Shown in pieces: positions 14,465 through 19,944 of a stretch of DNA of 27,695 nucleotides. The translations under genes were made by a program, and so were the position numbers. The notes beneath the pieces are model-generated. The model worked only from the letters and a program-made list of their open reading frames with translations. It was not told where the DNA came from and did not search any database. Each line of letters opens with the position of its first letter. Within the stretch, counting starts at the first letter, position 1. Origin of the DNA: a virus; the IMG/VR virus record IMGVR_UViG_3300009156_000021, positions 1 through 27,695 of that record. One strand, 5' to 3'.

Positions 14465-14750
14465 CGGCCTGGGCGACGTCCCGTAGTCTCTCGCTGAGGC
14501 GAGCTCGTTCTTTGCGGTACGCCTCGGCCCCTTGGCAGTCGTGGCAGAGGTGGACCGAGATTCCGTAGATGTTATCGATCGGCCAAAGGAGCCCTTCTCG
14601 CTTCGAGCAGTAGTCGCACGGTTCTCCCGGATAGGTACCGGCGCGAAAGGCGCGGATCTTGGCCACGTTTTCAGCCATCCCCACCTTCATCCCAGAGGCG
14701 ACCAGGGGACCCACTAGCCCCTCAAGCGCCTTCGCTACCGTTTCGTCCAT
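14457..14750 (-). CDS. Small zinc-finger protein
   Basis: This encodes 97 residues. C45-D-Y-C48 and C69-H-D-C72 are spaced like a treble-clef or ribbon zinc site. The C-terminus is a charged helix (AYRKERARLSERLRDVAQ). It overlaps the replication initiator end by 29 bases, and an AGGAGCACG ribosome-binding site precedes the ATG. The link with the initiator could mean a loader or accessory role, but that is inference. Confidence 0.68.
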   Translation of the reverse strand: MDETVAKALEGLVGPLVASGMKVGMAENVAKIRAFRAGTYPGEPCDYCSKREGLLWPIDNIYGISVHLCHDCQGAEAYRKERARLSERLRDVAQADA

Positions 14751-15519
14751 CGTGCTCCTCCTTCCACCGCTTCACCTTTTCCAGGAAATCGTTTCTGGGG
14801 CGTTTTTGTGGCTCGGGGGATACCCGAGTAGGGGTCGAGGCTAGATCGTCGTCCCATCGCCTCCCATTGAGCCAGGAAGCGGCGTGTGGGATGAATTGGA
14901 TCTCCCGGCCTTGCCATTCGGTGGCTTTGTAGCGTCGGAGGCCGTCCATGACGTGATCGAGTTCGGCCTGGGTGAGTTTCTTCCAGGCTTTGGATGCTGC
15001 GGCCTTGCCTACCTTTCGGGGGTATTGGGGCCAGAAGTTGTCTTCGAAGGAGATCAAACTCAAACTCGGTCGAGCGTCAGCTTGACCAAGAGTCTTTTCT
15101 TTATGTGTCTGTATCTGTGTCTGTATAGCGTTACCGAGCGTTACAGAGCGTTTCACAGCGTTACGGTGCTTCCTCACCCGCTCCCGGGTCAGGCTTCTCT
15201 CACGGTCTAAGTCTTTGCGGTTCAGGTATTTCTCGTGGTTGAGGATCAACCATCCCCAGTCTCGATGATTGTCTAATCGGGCGATTCGTGACCCTTCGAA
15301 GTCGGCGGTGCGGCTCATCGGATCGCCCTCTTCGAGCTCTCGAATGGCATCGATGACGCGCTCGAGGGGTAATCCGGTGGCATCAGCGATGGCTTTGGGG
15401 ATCATGTCGAGGATGCCTCGGGCGTCACAGTTCGAGATCATGAAGACGAAGACCAACTGGAGGTCGGACTTTCCACGCATGGAGCCGGTCCAGAGCGAGT
15501 TGAACACTTTCCCATACAC
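14722..15519 (-). CDS. Replication initiator (lambda-O-like organisation)
   Basis: This encodes 265 residues from the GTG at 15519, with GGGAGG 9 bases upstream. The longer ORF from 15582 adds a Pro/Gly-rich stretch untypical of the family. Residues of about 5-95 are a winged-helix-type domain as in phage replisome organisers (SLWTGSMRGKSDLQLVFVF, then ERVIDAIRELEEGDPMSRT). A basic linker at 105-145 holds the iterons in its DNA. Residues 160-222 are a second domain (FWPQYPRKVGKAAASKAW ... IPHAASWLNGRRWDDD), common in phage replication proteins. It probably binds the origin and recruits the host helicase. Confidence 0.8.
   Translation of the reverse strand: MYGKVFNSLWTGSMRGKSDLQLVFVFMISNCDARGILDMIPKAIADATGLPLERVIDAIRELEEGDPMSRTADFEGSRIARLDNHRDWGWLILNHEKYLNRKDLDRERSLTRERVRKHRNAVKRSVTLGNAIQTQIQTHKEKTLGQADARPSLSLISFEDNFWPQYPRKVGKAAASKAWKKLTQAELDHVMDGLRRYKATEWQGREIQFIPHAASWLNGRRWDDDLASTPTRVSPEPQKRPRNDFLEKVKRWKEEHDGRNGSEGA
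15087..15166. other. Putative replication origin: iterons plus A+T-richer flank
   Basis: Four 10-base units starting with AGCG run head to tail at 15127-15166 (AGCGTTACCG, AGCGTTACAG, AGCGTTTCAC, AGCGTTACGG). They sit inside the initiator gene, in the linker-coding part. On one side lies a pyrimidine-rich, A+T-richer stretch (15087-15126) in an otherwise G+C-rich genome. This is the arrangement of the lambda origin: initiator binding sites in the O gene beside an unwinding region. Function is inferred and not shown. Confidence 0.65.
15104..15127. repeat. Two tandem 12-base repeats beside the iterons
   Basis: TGTGTCTGTATC is followed directly by TGTGTCTGTATA, differing at one base. The pair abuts the first iteron and forms most of the A+T-richer flank. 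Such 12- or 13-base repeats are typical of unwinding elements in replication origins. Confidence 0.75.
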
Positions 15520-15684
15520 GCCTCCCAACCTCCCTGGAAGATCCGCCCCCAAGCCCCGCACTGGGTAGAGCGAGGGGGGCACGCTGCCGGTCTACCGCCG
15601 AGCCGGAGGCTACCCCTAGCTCGACCCTGCGGCCCCAGTGCTATCCCCTTTGGGCCGTCCTTGGCCCCACACCCGTCCCTGGAA

Positions 15685-15900
15685 CTAGCCGTTTCCTGAC
15701 CCGTCGTCCACGGGTACTACGGTCGGGAACCCATAACGCTCGACCAACATCGTGCAGGCCGCGGCCAAGGGGCCGATGATGAGAAGCCCCAAGAGAAGGG
15801 CCAGGATGATGATTTGGCCTGGGTGGTGCTGGCTTCGCTCAGCCTGGGCCAGTCGCTTCTCGATCGATCGTTCCATCTGGCGGAACTGTTCCCGGTTCAT
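15685..15900 (-). CDS. Single-TM early membrane protein
   Basis: This encodes 71 residues from the ATG at 15900, with AAGGAGG 6 bases upstream. The ATG at 15933 would overlap the ERF gene and lacks this site. The N-terminal 25 residues form a charged helix (REQFRQMERSIEKRLAQAE), residues 29-51 are one strong TM, and a short acidic tail follows. It lies between the ERF gene and the initiator. It may anchor a complex to the membrane, but function is unknown. Downstream, 15520-15684 holds no clear gene, only G+C-rich short inverted repeats. Confidence 0.65.
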   Translation of the reverse strand: MNREQFRQMERSIEKRLAQAERSQHHPGQIIILALLLGLLIIGPLAAACTMLVERYGFPTVVPVDDGSGNG

Positions 15901-15914
15901 GGTGCCTCCTTGGG

Positions 15915-16838
15915 TTACTTGACCCACTTCCACGTATGCTCCTTCAGCCCACAGACCCCCGACGCCTCGAGTTCTTGCATGGTGGCTTCGGCCTCAAAAT
16001 CTTTGCGGAACGCCTTGTCTGAGAGTTCACAGGTTTGGTAGGGCTTCGAGCCTTTTTCATTCGAGGTGGTCTTCGTGAGGAGTCTCGAGCCGCACTTGCA
16101 GGCCTCCTGCTCGTCCCCCGGCCACAAGCCCTTGGGAGGCGCCTGCGGGGCTTTCAGGGCCTCGTTGATCTGGTTGCTCAACTCCACGGCTAGGGGGGAG
16201 TATTTCGCGGCCTTATTCGCTTCGACGGTGGCTTGGTACTCTTCGGGTGTTTTCTTCTTGGTGATGGGTTCCCCGGACATACGGGAATCGACTTTGGCGT
16301 CGTCTTCGGGGTCGTCTCCGGTGGATATGTTCAAGAGCATCATCCAGGCGTACTTGAGGGCTGCGGTTTGGGCCTTCATGACGGCCTTGTCGCCGTTGTC
16401 TTGTCCGGAGCCGAAGGCGCGGCACTTGATATCGTCTTTGCTGTCGAGGTCCTGGACATAGAGGTTGCACTCAACGATAACCAGGTGCTCAGTCCCGCCT
16501 TTGGCGTTGGTGCGCTCCTTTTCGCTGGCCAAGTCGAACATGGGTTGAGAGATAAGTCTATGTTCGATAAGGGCTTCGTTGACCTTTTCGAAGATGGTGG
16601 CGGCAGTAGCGTAGTTGTATTTATGGAACAGGTTGACGCCGTCTTTCCGGACATAGGCGCAATGAGCTGCGACCTTGGACAGCTTTTCCTTGAGGGTGGG
16701 CTTGGGGTTGGCGAACGGGAAAACGTCGGCCACTAGAATCGGGTTGCCAGCATCGTCTAATGCGGGCTTGTCATAATCTGGGAATGTTTCCGGCGCTAGT
16801 TCTGGTGCTTCGGGCATGGTGGGCTCCTTCTTCTTCAT
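15915..16838 (-). CDS. erf: ERF-family single-strand annealing protein with Cys-rich tail
   Basis: This encodes 307 residues from the ATG at 16838, which overlaps the upstream TGA (ATGA). The ERF core covers about residues 45-185, with the signature GSGQDNGDKAVMKAQTAALK and then STGDDPEDD. ERF proteins anneal single strands and support phage recombination, genome circularisation or replication restart. The N-terminal 45 residues are acidic and Pro-rich. The C-terminus carries extra Cys (CKCG and later single Cys), a possible zinc ribbon for DNA or partner binding. No exonuclease partner gene was seen. Confidence 0.9.
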   Translation of the reverse strand: MKKKEPTMPEAPELAPETFPDYDKPALDDAGNPILVADVFPFANPKPTLKEKLSKVAAHCAYVRKDGVNLFHKYNYATAATIFEKVNEALIEHRLISQPMFDLASEKERTNAKGGTEHLVIVECNLYVQDLDSKDDIKCRAFGSGQDNGDKAVMKAQTAALKYAWMMLLNISTGDDPEDDAKVDSRMSGEPITKKKTPEEYQATVEANKAAKYSPLAVELSNQINEALKAPQAPPKGLWPGDEQEACKCGSRLLTKTTSNEKGSKPYQTCELSDKAFRKDFEAEATMQELEASGVCGLKEHTWKWVK

Positions 16839-17020
16839 TGGGCTTCCGTCCAATCTGGTAAATCGTTATCACTTGGGCCGTTATCGGCCATATCCACGCA
16901 GTCTTTATGGCAGAGGCCGTAGTCCGGATGGTCGGAGAAGGTTTCGTTTTCTTCGATCTCGTGGCCGCAGATCTCGCACATGGGGACGTATTCGAAGCTA
17001 CGGCTGAACTCGGTGCTCAT
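16835..17020 (-). CDS. Small zinc-finger protein
   Basis: This encodes 61 residues from the ATG at 17020, which overlaps the upstream TGA and has AAGGAG 7 bases before it. C15-x2-C18 and C37-x3-C41, with intervening acidic residues and a His, make a likely zinc knuckle. The C-terminus is acidic (DNGPSDNDLPDWTE). It is coupled directly to ERF, so it may modulate it, though this is inference. Confidence 0.68.
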   Translation of the reverse strand: MSTEFSRSFEYVPMCEICGHEIEENETFSDHPDYGLCHKDCVDMADNGPSDNDLPDWTEAQ

Positions 17021-17289
17021 TTGGCGCTCCTTTCGGCCAGTGGGCCCCATTTGAGCCTGTATTCCTCGTTCATTTCCTCAACGGTCTCGTATAGGTCCCA
17101 GTTCTCCATATCGCAGAAATGAACCAGCTTCTGAACGCTTGGGGCTCCGGTAATCCATTCAAACAATTGGACCAAGCAGAACTCTTTCCCAACCAGACAG
17201 AGGACAGTTCCTTGCCACTTCACAAGCCCCTTATCGAAGGAGTGGAAGTACTTCCCGACTAGGCTGTGGATCTTGTTCACTTGGAGCAT
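17017..17289 (-). CDS. Conserved hypothetical protein (LVGKYFHSF type)
   Basis: This encodes 90 residues from the ATG at 17289, with GGAGGAG 2 to 5 bases upstream. The pattern LVGKYFHSF..G.VKWQGTV......LVQLFEWITGAPSV, ending in DMENWDLYETVEEM, recalls a widespread small protein of unknown function in phages and bacterial chromosomes. It is likely a small SH3-like or beta-barrel protein. The upstream 55-residue gene overlaps its first 13 bases. Confidence 0.7.
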   Translation of the reverse strand: MLQVNKIHSLVGKYFHSFDKGLVKWQGTVLCLVGKEFCLVQLFEWITGAPSVQKLVHFCDMENWDLYETVEEMNEEYRLKWGPLAERSAK

Positions 17290-17444
17290 TTCTCCTCCAC
17301 GGCATGGACTGGGCAAAGGGCGTAGTCGATCCCTTCGATGTGCTCGAGGTGGTCGGTCTCACGGTCGCAGACGACACAGGGGCGGATGACACCAGCCCGC
17401 TTCAGGAGGGCGGTCATCCATTCGATAGTCCTTACCGGGTCCAT
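17277..17444 (-). CDS. Small zinc-binding protein
   Basis: This encodes 55 residues. GAGGAGG lies 5 bases before the ATG, and the start overlaps the end of the upstream gene. C23-V-V-C26 and C44-P-V-H47 give a CCCH zinc site with an acidic/His linker (DRETDHLEHIEG). Its stop lies inside the next gene's start. It is too short for most ORF finders, but the zinc pattern, ribosome-binding site and coupling make it convincing. Confidence 0.68.
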   Translation of the reverse strand: MDPVRTIEWMTALLKRAGVIRPCVVCDRETDHLEHIEGIDYALCPVHAVEEKCSK

Positions 17445-17737
17445 TTGGCCTCCTCGAGCAGAACCGCAACTGCGGGATCGTAGGGAATGAGAAGTCCGTC
17501 CTTGAGCCGGTAGGCGTAGGTCTTACCACACTCCTGGCACTGACGAAGGAGCGCACTCTGCCCCAGAGCCTTCGAATTCCTCGACCCACACCGGCACAAA
17601 GGAGCCCCGTGATAGGTCACTCGAGGCTCGTCATACCCAGGCTGGTTCCAAGGAGCCAACCGATGGAGTTCGTCACGCTCTTCAGGGGTCAACGTAGGAA
17701 GGAAATAATCTTCGACATACTGGGAGGAGTTCGACAC
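17432..17737 (-). CDS. Small zinc-ribbon protein
   Basis: This encodes 101 residues from the GTG at 17737, with AAGGAGG 7 bases upstream. The ORF start at 17800 lacks such a site. A helical N-terminus (LTPEERDELHRLAPW) is followed by C48-R-C50-G and C67-x2-C70-GKTYAYRL, a typical zinc ribbon. The C-terminus (YDPAVAVLLEEAKWTR) is helical. It is probably a nucleic-acid-binding early protein. Function is unknown. Confidence 0.68.
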   Translation of the reverse strand: MSNSSQYVEDYFLPTLTPEERDELHRLAPWNQPGYDEPRVTYHGAPLCRCGSRNSKALGQSALLRQCQECGKTYAYRLKDGLLIPYDPAVAVLLEEAKWTR

Positions 17738-17820
17738 GGGGTAGCCTCCTTGTTTGGGTTTTCCGAGGGGGCGGCAACCGGGCTCCTCGACTGCTCCCAA
17801 TCACCGCTCACCCCCGACAC
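17689..17820 (-). CDS. Possible 43-residue protein right after an internal promoter
   Basis: The GTG lies 5 bases after the -10 box of the leftward internal promoter and has no Shine-Dalgarno sequence. It would therefore be read, if at all, as a leaderless or near-leaderless message. The product is Ser/Pro-rich and overlaps the next gene by 49 bases in another frame. The evidence is positional only, and it may be untranslated leader. Confidence 0.25.
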   Translation of the reverse strand: MSGVSGDWEQSRSPVAAPSENPNKEATPCRTPPSMSKIISFLR

Positions 17821-17825
17821 AAGGA

Positions 17826-17854
17826 ACGATATCCATCTAACGTGCGCACGTCAA
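17826..17854 (-). promoter_or_regulatory. Leftward internal promoter with palindromic operator candidate
   Basis: On the minus strand, TTGACG, a 17-base spacer and TATCGT fit a sigma70-type promoter (5/6 and 4/6 matches). The 12-base perfect palindrome ACGTGCGCACGT (17840-17851) covers part of the -35 box and the spacer start. A dimeric regulator bound there would block polymerase. It would drive the zinc-protein/ERF/initiator block. Confidence 0.5.
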
Positions 17855-17867
17855 GGGATATCTTCGG

Positions 17868-18029
17868 CTACTTCTGCTTTTTCTTGCGGGCTTTCTTTCT
17901 AGGATGTAACCTCACTGCAGACATAATCTTACTGCGGTCTTCCGCACTCACCCGAGCCCACCGCAACCGCGCAAGCTCGCTCGCCGCCTGGCTCTTTCCA
18001 TCCATCCCACTATCATACGCACGGCACAC
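17868..18029 (-). CDS. Small basic early protein
   Basis: This encodes 53 residues from a GTG at 18029, with GAGG 6 bases upstream. An ATG at 18005 would give 45 residues but has a poorer site. The middle reads SELARLRWARVSAEDRSKIM and the C-terminus is very basic (RKKARKKKQK). Small proteins with this ELxxLRW...S.EERS pattern followed by a Lys/Arg tail are common in phage and plasmid early regions. DNA binding is likely from charge alone. Confidence 0.58.
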   Translation of the reverse strand: MCRAYDSGMDGKSQAASELARLRWARVSAEDRSKIMSAVRLHPRKKARKKKQK

Positions 18030-18037
18030 ACCAAACC

Positions 18038-18253
18038 TCAACCCTTCTTCGAAGGATCGTACGGATCTACAGGGAACGGTGGAATGAACCGCAACGGCAC
18101 CCCCAAACTACGAAAGTTCCGCCAACACATCGTCAAATACTTGTCCAAAGGCAAATCATTCTGCCTCGCATCAGCCTTCATCATGCGGTGCTCGTGCTTC
18201 GCCACCCTCCCACGTACATAAGCGACGTTCCCAGCCTTCTCATCAAGCCTCAC
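18038..18253 (-). CDS. Basic hypothetical early protein
   Basis: This encodes 71 residues from a GTG with a moderate AGGTG site 7 bases upstream. It is Arg/Lys-rich in the first half, then Trp/Phe/Pro-rich (CWRNFRSLGVPLRFIPPFP), ending in a short basic tail. It has no recognised domain. Its place in the leftward operon and consistent spacing support it. Confidence 0.55.
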   Translation of the reverse strand: MRLDEKAGNVAYVRGRVAKHEHRMMKADARQNDLPLDKYLTMCWRNFRSLGVPLRFIPPFPVDPYDPSKKG

Positions 18254-18300
18254 TTATCGCACCTCGATAACCTAACGGTTTTCCCTCACAAACCCACTTT

Positions 18301-18339
18301 GCTAAACCCTCACAACCTACACAACCACAAGGGCTTAGC
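18301..18339 (-). promoter_or_regulatory. RNA hairpin between two early genes
   Basis: Read on the minus strand, GCTAAGCCC and GGGTTTAGC pair over 9 bases with one G-U pair. The loop is 21 bases and contains GTTGTG repeats. The hairpin includes the stop of the 39-residue gene. No T-tract follows, so attenuation, RNA stability control or protein binding is more likely than plain termination. Confidence 0.4.
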
Positions 18340-18454
18340 GTTGGCACGCTTCTATAGGTCTTTGCTTCCTGTTCATGAAGTGTGCCTGTTTTGGACCCCC
18401 CCGGAGGGGGTATACCGGGGTGTTGGCATTAGTAGTGCGGAGCCTGGCATACAC
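18335..18454 (-). CDS. 39-residue basic early protein
   Basis: A GTG preceded by AGGAG with a 6-base spacer opens a frame of 39 residues that begins one base after the upstream gene's stop. It is rich in Arg, Thr, Pro and Gln, with no membrane segment. An ACCCCC/GGGGGT hairpin (18395-18411) lies within it and may only reflect codon choice. The strong site and tight junction support translation. No family is known. Confidence 0.5.
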   Translation of the reverse strand: MYARLRTTNANTPVYPLRGGPKQAHFMNRKQRPIEACQR

Positions 18455-18455
18455 C

Positions 18456-18617
18456 TTAGTCTCCTAAAATGACCTTCACAGGGTAACGTGGGCCTGTGGG
18501 GGGTTGGTGGACTTGTTTTTGGAGGGAGGCTTGGTTTTGTTTCCAGGCTTTGATGCGGTTCCACTTCTCTTTATGTGGGGAGGTTTTGGGGTTGGCTGGT
18601 TGCTTGGGGAGATCCAA
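18456..18617 (-). CDS. First gene of the leftward operon, small basic protein
   Basis: This encodes 53 residues from a TTG, with a near-perfect TAGGAGGT Shine-Dalgarno sequence 4 to 5 bases upstream. It is Lys/Gln/Pro-rich, with a central helix (KEKWNRIKAWKQNQASLQKQ) that looks DNA- or RNA-binding. The plus-strand ORF over the same stretch (18504-18704) is a shadow with no ribosome-binding site. As the first product of the leftward promoter it may be an early regulator or host-takeover protein. Confidence 0.65.
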   Translation of the reverse strand: MDLPKQPANPKTSPHKEKWNRIKAWKQNQASLQKQVHQPPTGPRYPVKVILGD

Positions 18618-18655
18618 GGTTACCTCCTAGAGGAACAAAGGGCTAAACTTCGGGT

Positions 18656-18678
18656 CCACAACCCTCGCGCCCACAACC
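18656..18678. repeat. Two 8-base direct repeats at the start of the leftward transcript
   Basis: CCACAACC occurs at 18656-18663 and 18671-18678, exactly 15 bases apart, just downstream of the leftward promoter. The shorter CACAACC appears twice more at 18311-18317 and 18320-18326. The spacing suggests a repressor or initiator binding array, or a leader RNA element. Confidence 0.5.
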
Positions 18679-18686
18679 GCAATTGT

Positions 18687-18715
18687 CTTGTAGGGGATGG
18701 GTAAAAAGCTGTCAA
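18687..18715 (-). promoter_or_regulatory. Main leftward (early) promoter
   Basis: On the minus strand, TTGACA (18710-18715), a 17-base spacer and TACAAG (18687-18692) match a sigma70 promoter at 6/6 and 4/6. It points at the first leftward gene about 70 bases downstream. A near-perfect host-type promoter without an activator site fits immediate-early transcription by host polymerase. Confidence 0.72.
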
Positions 18716-18731
18716 GGGGAGATTTTTGTGC

Positions 18732-18761
18732 TTGCGGGGAGTTGGTGGGGGGCAGTAGGTT
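18732..18761 (+). promoter_or_regulatory. Possible rightward promoter at the packaging operon
   Basis: TTGCGG (18732-18737), an 18-base spacer and TAGGTT (18756-18761) give a weak promoter. Its start would fall at or next to the ATG at 18768, which has no Shine-Dalgarno sequence. The stretch TTGCGGGCATGG at the ATG almost repeats the one at the portal start. The divergent layout requires a rightward promoter here, but the match itself is weak. Confidence 0.3.
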
Positions 18762-18767
18762 GCGGGC

Positions 18768-18971
18768 ATGGTTACGAAGGGGTCGAAGGTGACGTTGGAG
18801 GAGTTGGTCGAACGATTCGATGGGGATTTGGCTCGGTTGGAGGCGGCGATTCAGAGGGTGGAGTCGTTGGACCCGAGGACCCCGGAAGAGCAGACGAAGG
18901 CCATTGACGACTTCATCAAGAAGTGGCGTGGGGAGCAGTTGGACAAGGCCCTAGCGTCCGATGAGATGTAA
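18768..18971 (+). CDS. Small helical protein, first gene of the rightward operon
   Basis: This encodes 67 residues. The ATG lacks a Shine-Dalgarno sequence and may be read from a leaderless message. The in-frame GTG at 18789 is an alternative. The protein is acidic and all-helical (LEELVERFDGDLARLEAAIQRVESL), likely a small coiled coil. It overlaps the next gene by 11 bases. It lies before the terminase genes. Function is unknown. Confidence 0.62.
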   Translation: MVTKGSKVTLEELVERFDGDLARLEAAIQRVESLDPRTPEEQTKAIDDFIKKWRGEQLDKALASDEM

Positions 18972-19149
18972 GGAGTGTGGGGAACTCTTCGAACGGTTCT
19001 ATCAGACGATCCACTTCGCGTCCCAGAAAGACGGCTGGAACGTGGACTTCCTGTGGCTCGAGGACTCATGCTGGACCTGTAGCTTCATGGAAGGGTTCGA
19101 AGCGTACGCGGAATACAAACTCTATCACCTGAGGCCGTCCAGTGAATGA
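18961..19149 (+). CDS. Small zinc-finger protein
   Basis: This encodes 62 residues. C3-x2-C6 near the N-terminus and C37-x2-C40 give a complete CCCC zinc site separated by an aromatic stretch (GWNVDFLWLEDS). The rest is Tyr/Glu-rich. It overlaps both neighbours, so it is part of the packaging operon's translational chain. It may regulate late expression or bind DNA, but function is unknown. Confidence 0.65.
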   Translation: MRCKECGELFERFYQTIHFASQKDGWNVDFLWLEDSCWTCSFMEGFEAYAEYKLYHLRPSSE

Positions 19150-19475
19150 CTGCATTCCGATCGACGTGGAGTTCGCCCTCACGGACGGTCTCGGGGAGAA
19201 CCCGCCCCAACACTCATCGGAAGTGGGTTCCGAGGCCGTGGTGGAAGTGGCGGCTCGTCTGGGGAGATATCCGGCGCTGGCACTGGGCCAAGGGGGATTC
19301 GGTCGAGGTGCCATGCCCCACGCCTCTGACGAAGGCGGGACGGGTCAAGATCGAGCAGGAACGCATGGACCTCAAGACTAAGGTCGTTGCCTCCAGGCAG
19401 TATTGGTGCCCGGAACCCTCAGTTCAGGGGGCTGATCAGACCGTCATCATGTACGCCGCGGCTATCTATGAATGA
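19146..19475 (+). CDS. Hypothetical protein before the small terminase
   Basis: This encodes 109 residues from an ATG overlapping the upstream TGA (ATGA). An alternative frame (19142-19381) is open over the first part, but its third-position G+C falls off. The chosen frame stays G+C-rich at third positions throughout and is coupled at both ends (8-base overlap with the next gene). It has an Arg/Trp-rich middle (WWKWRLVWGDIRRWHW) and a beta-rich C-terminus. No family is recognised. Confidence 0.6.
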   Translation: MTAFRSTWSSPSRTVSGRTRPNTHRKWVPRPWWKWRLVWGDIRRWHWAKGDSVEVPCPTPLTKAGRVKIEQERMDLKTKVVASRQYWCPEPSVQGADQTVIMYAAAIYE

Positions 19476-19944
19476 CCTCCCCGAGCTCGTAGCCATCGAC
19501 GCCCCTCCAGACAAACTCACCGACTGGAAAGGGGACCCGGACCTCGATAAGTGGAGAATGCAACTCGACCTCCGCTTAGAAGTCCTCTCCGAAGCCCTCT
19601 CTTCAGGACGATTGAAGACCACGAAGCAAATCGCCGGCGTCGCCAAGAGGCTCGGAGTGAAGCCCCAGCACGTGAAACTATGGATCTCAGACCCCAAAGT
19701 CCTGAAGCGTGCCGCCCAGTACGCCGTAGCCGAGGCATTGCCCTATCAAGCAGAGCGGGCCAAGGAAGACCTAGGCGCGTTCAAGGCCCTACAGGGACAG
19801 GCGGGCCTAGTGGAAACCGGGACCCGGGTGCAGACCAACGTCGCCATCGATGCCCGTACCCGAGGCGATACCGAGTCAGACCGGAAGTTCTTCGAGCAGT
19901 ACCGTAAGAGAGCCGAAAACGGCCTTGTCCAACCCGCTTCTTGA
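19468..19944 (+). CDS. Terminase small subunit
   Basis: This encodes 158 residues from the ATG at 19468. The upstream ATG at 19387 lies inside the previous gene. Residues of about 52-73 form a helix-turn-helix (TTKQIAGVAKRLGVKPQHVKLW), followed by a helical segment and a charged tail. It lies directly before the large subunit and overlaps it by 20 bases. Small terminase subunits bind the packaging site and load the motor. The family fit rests on the HTH, size and position. Confidence 0.75.
   Translation: MNDLPELVAIDAPPDKLTDWKGDPDLDKWRMQLDLRLEVLSEALSSGRLKTTKQIAGVAKRLGVKPQHVKLWISDPKVLKRAAQYAVAEALPYQAERAKEDLGAFKALQGQAGLVETGTRVQTNVAIDARTRGDTESDRKFFEQYRKRAENGLVQPAS

Noticed and set aside
15520-15684. 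G+C-rich gap with short GGGCC/GGCCC inverted repeats
   Set aside because: The stems are only 5 bases with alternative pairings, and no T-tract or ORF is seen. No function can be supported.
16233-16736. 167-residue plus-strand ORF opposite ERF
   Set aside because: ERF on the minus strand carries clear family motifs. The plus frame is an open shadow, Gly/Val-rich as expected from the reverse of a G+C-rich gene.
18301-18330. Possible CRISPR-like array of CACAACC units
   Set aside because: Units are 7 to 8 bases with irregular spacing and no unique spacers, so it is not a CRISPR array.
18395-18411. ACCCCC/GGGGGT hairpin as an early terminator
   Set aside because: It lies in the middle of a frame with a good ribosome-binding site and has no T-tract on either strand.
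18504-18704. 66-residue plus-strand ORF in the control region, partly hydrophobic
   Set aside because: It lies antisense to a leftward gene with a near-perfect TAGGAGGT site and has no ribosome-binding site of its own. The early promoter also reads through it on the other strand.
19142-19381. 79-residue alternative frame before the small terminase
   Set aside because: Third-position G+C falls off after about 45 codons, while the overlapping 109-residue frame keeps it high and is coupled at both ends.
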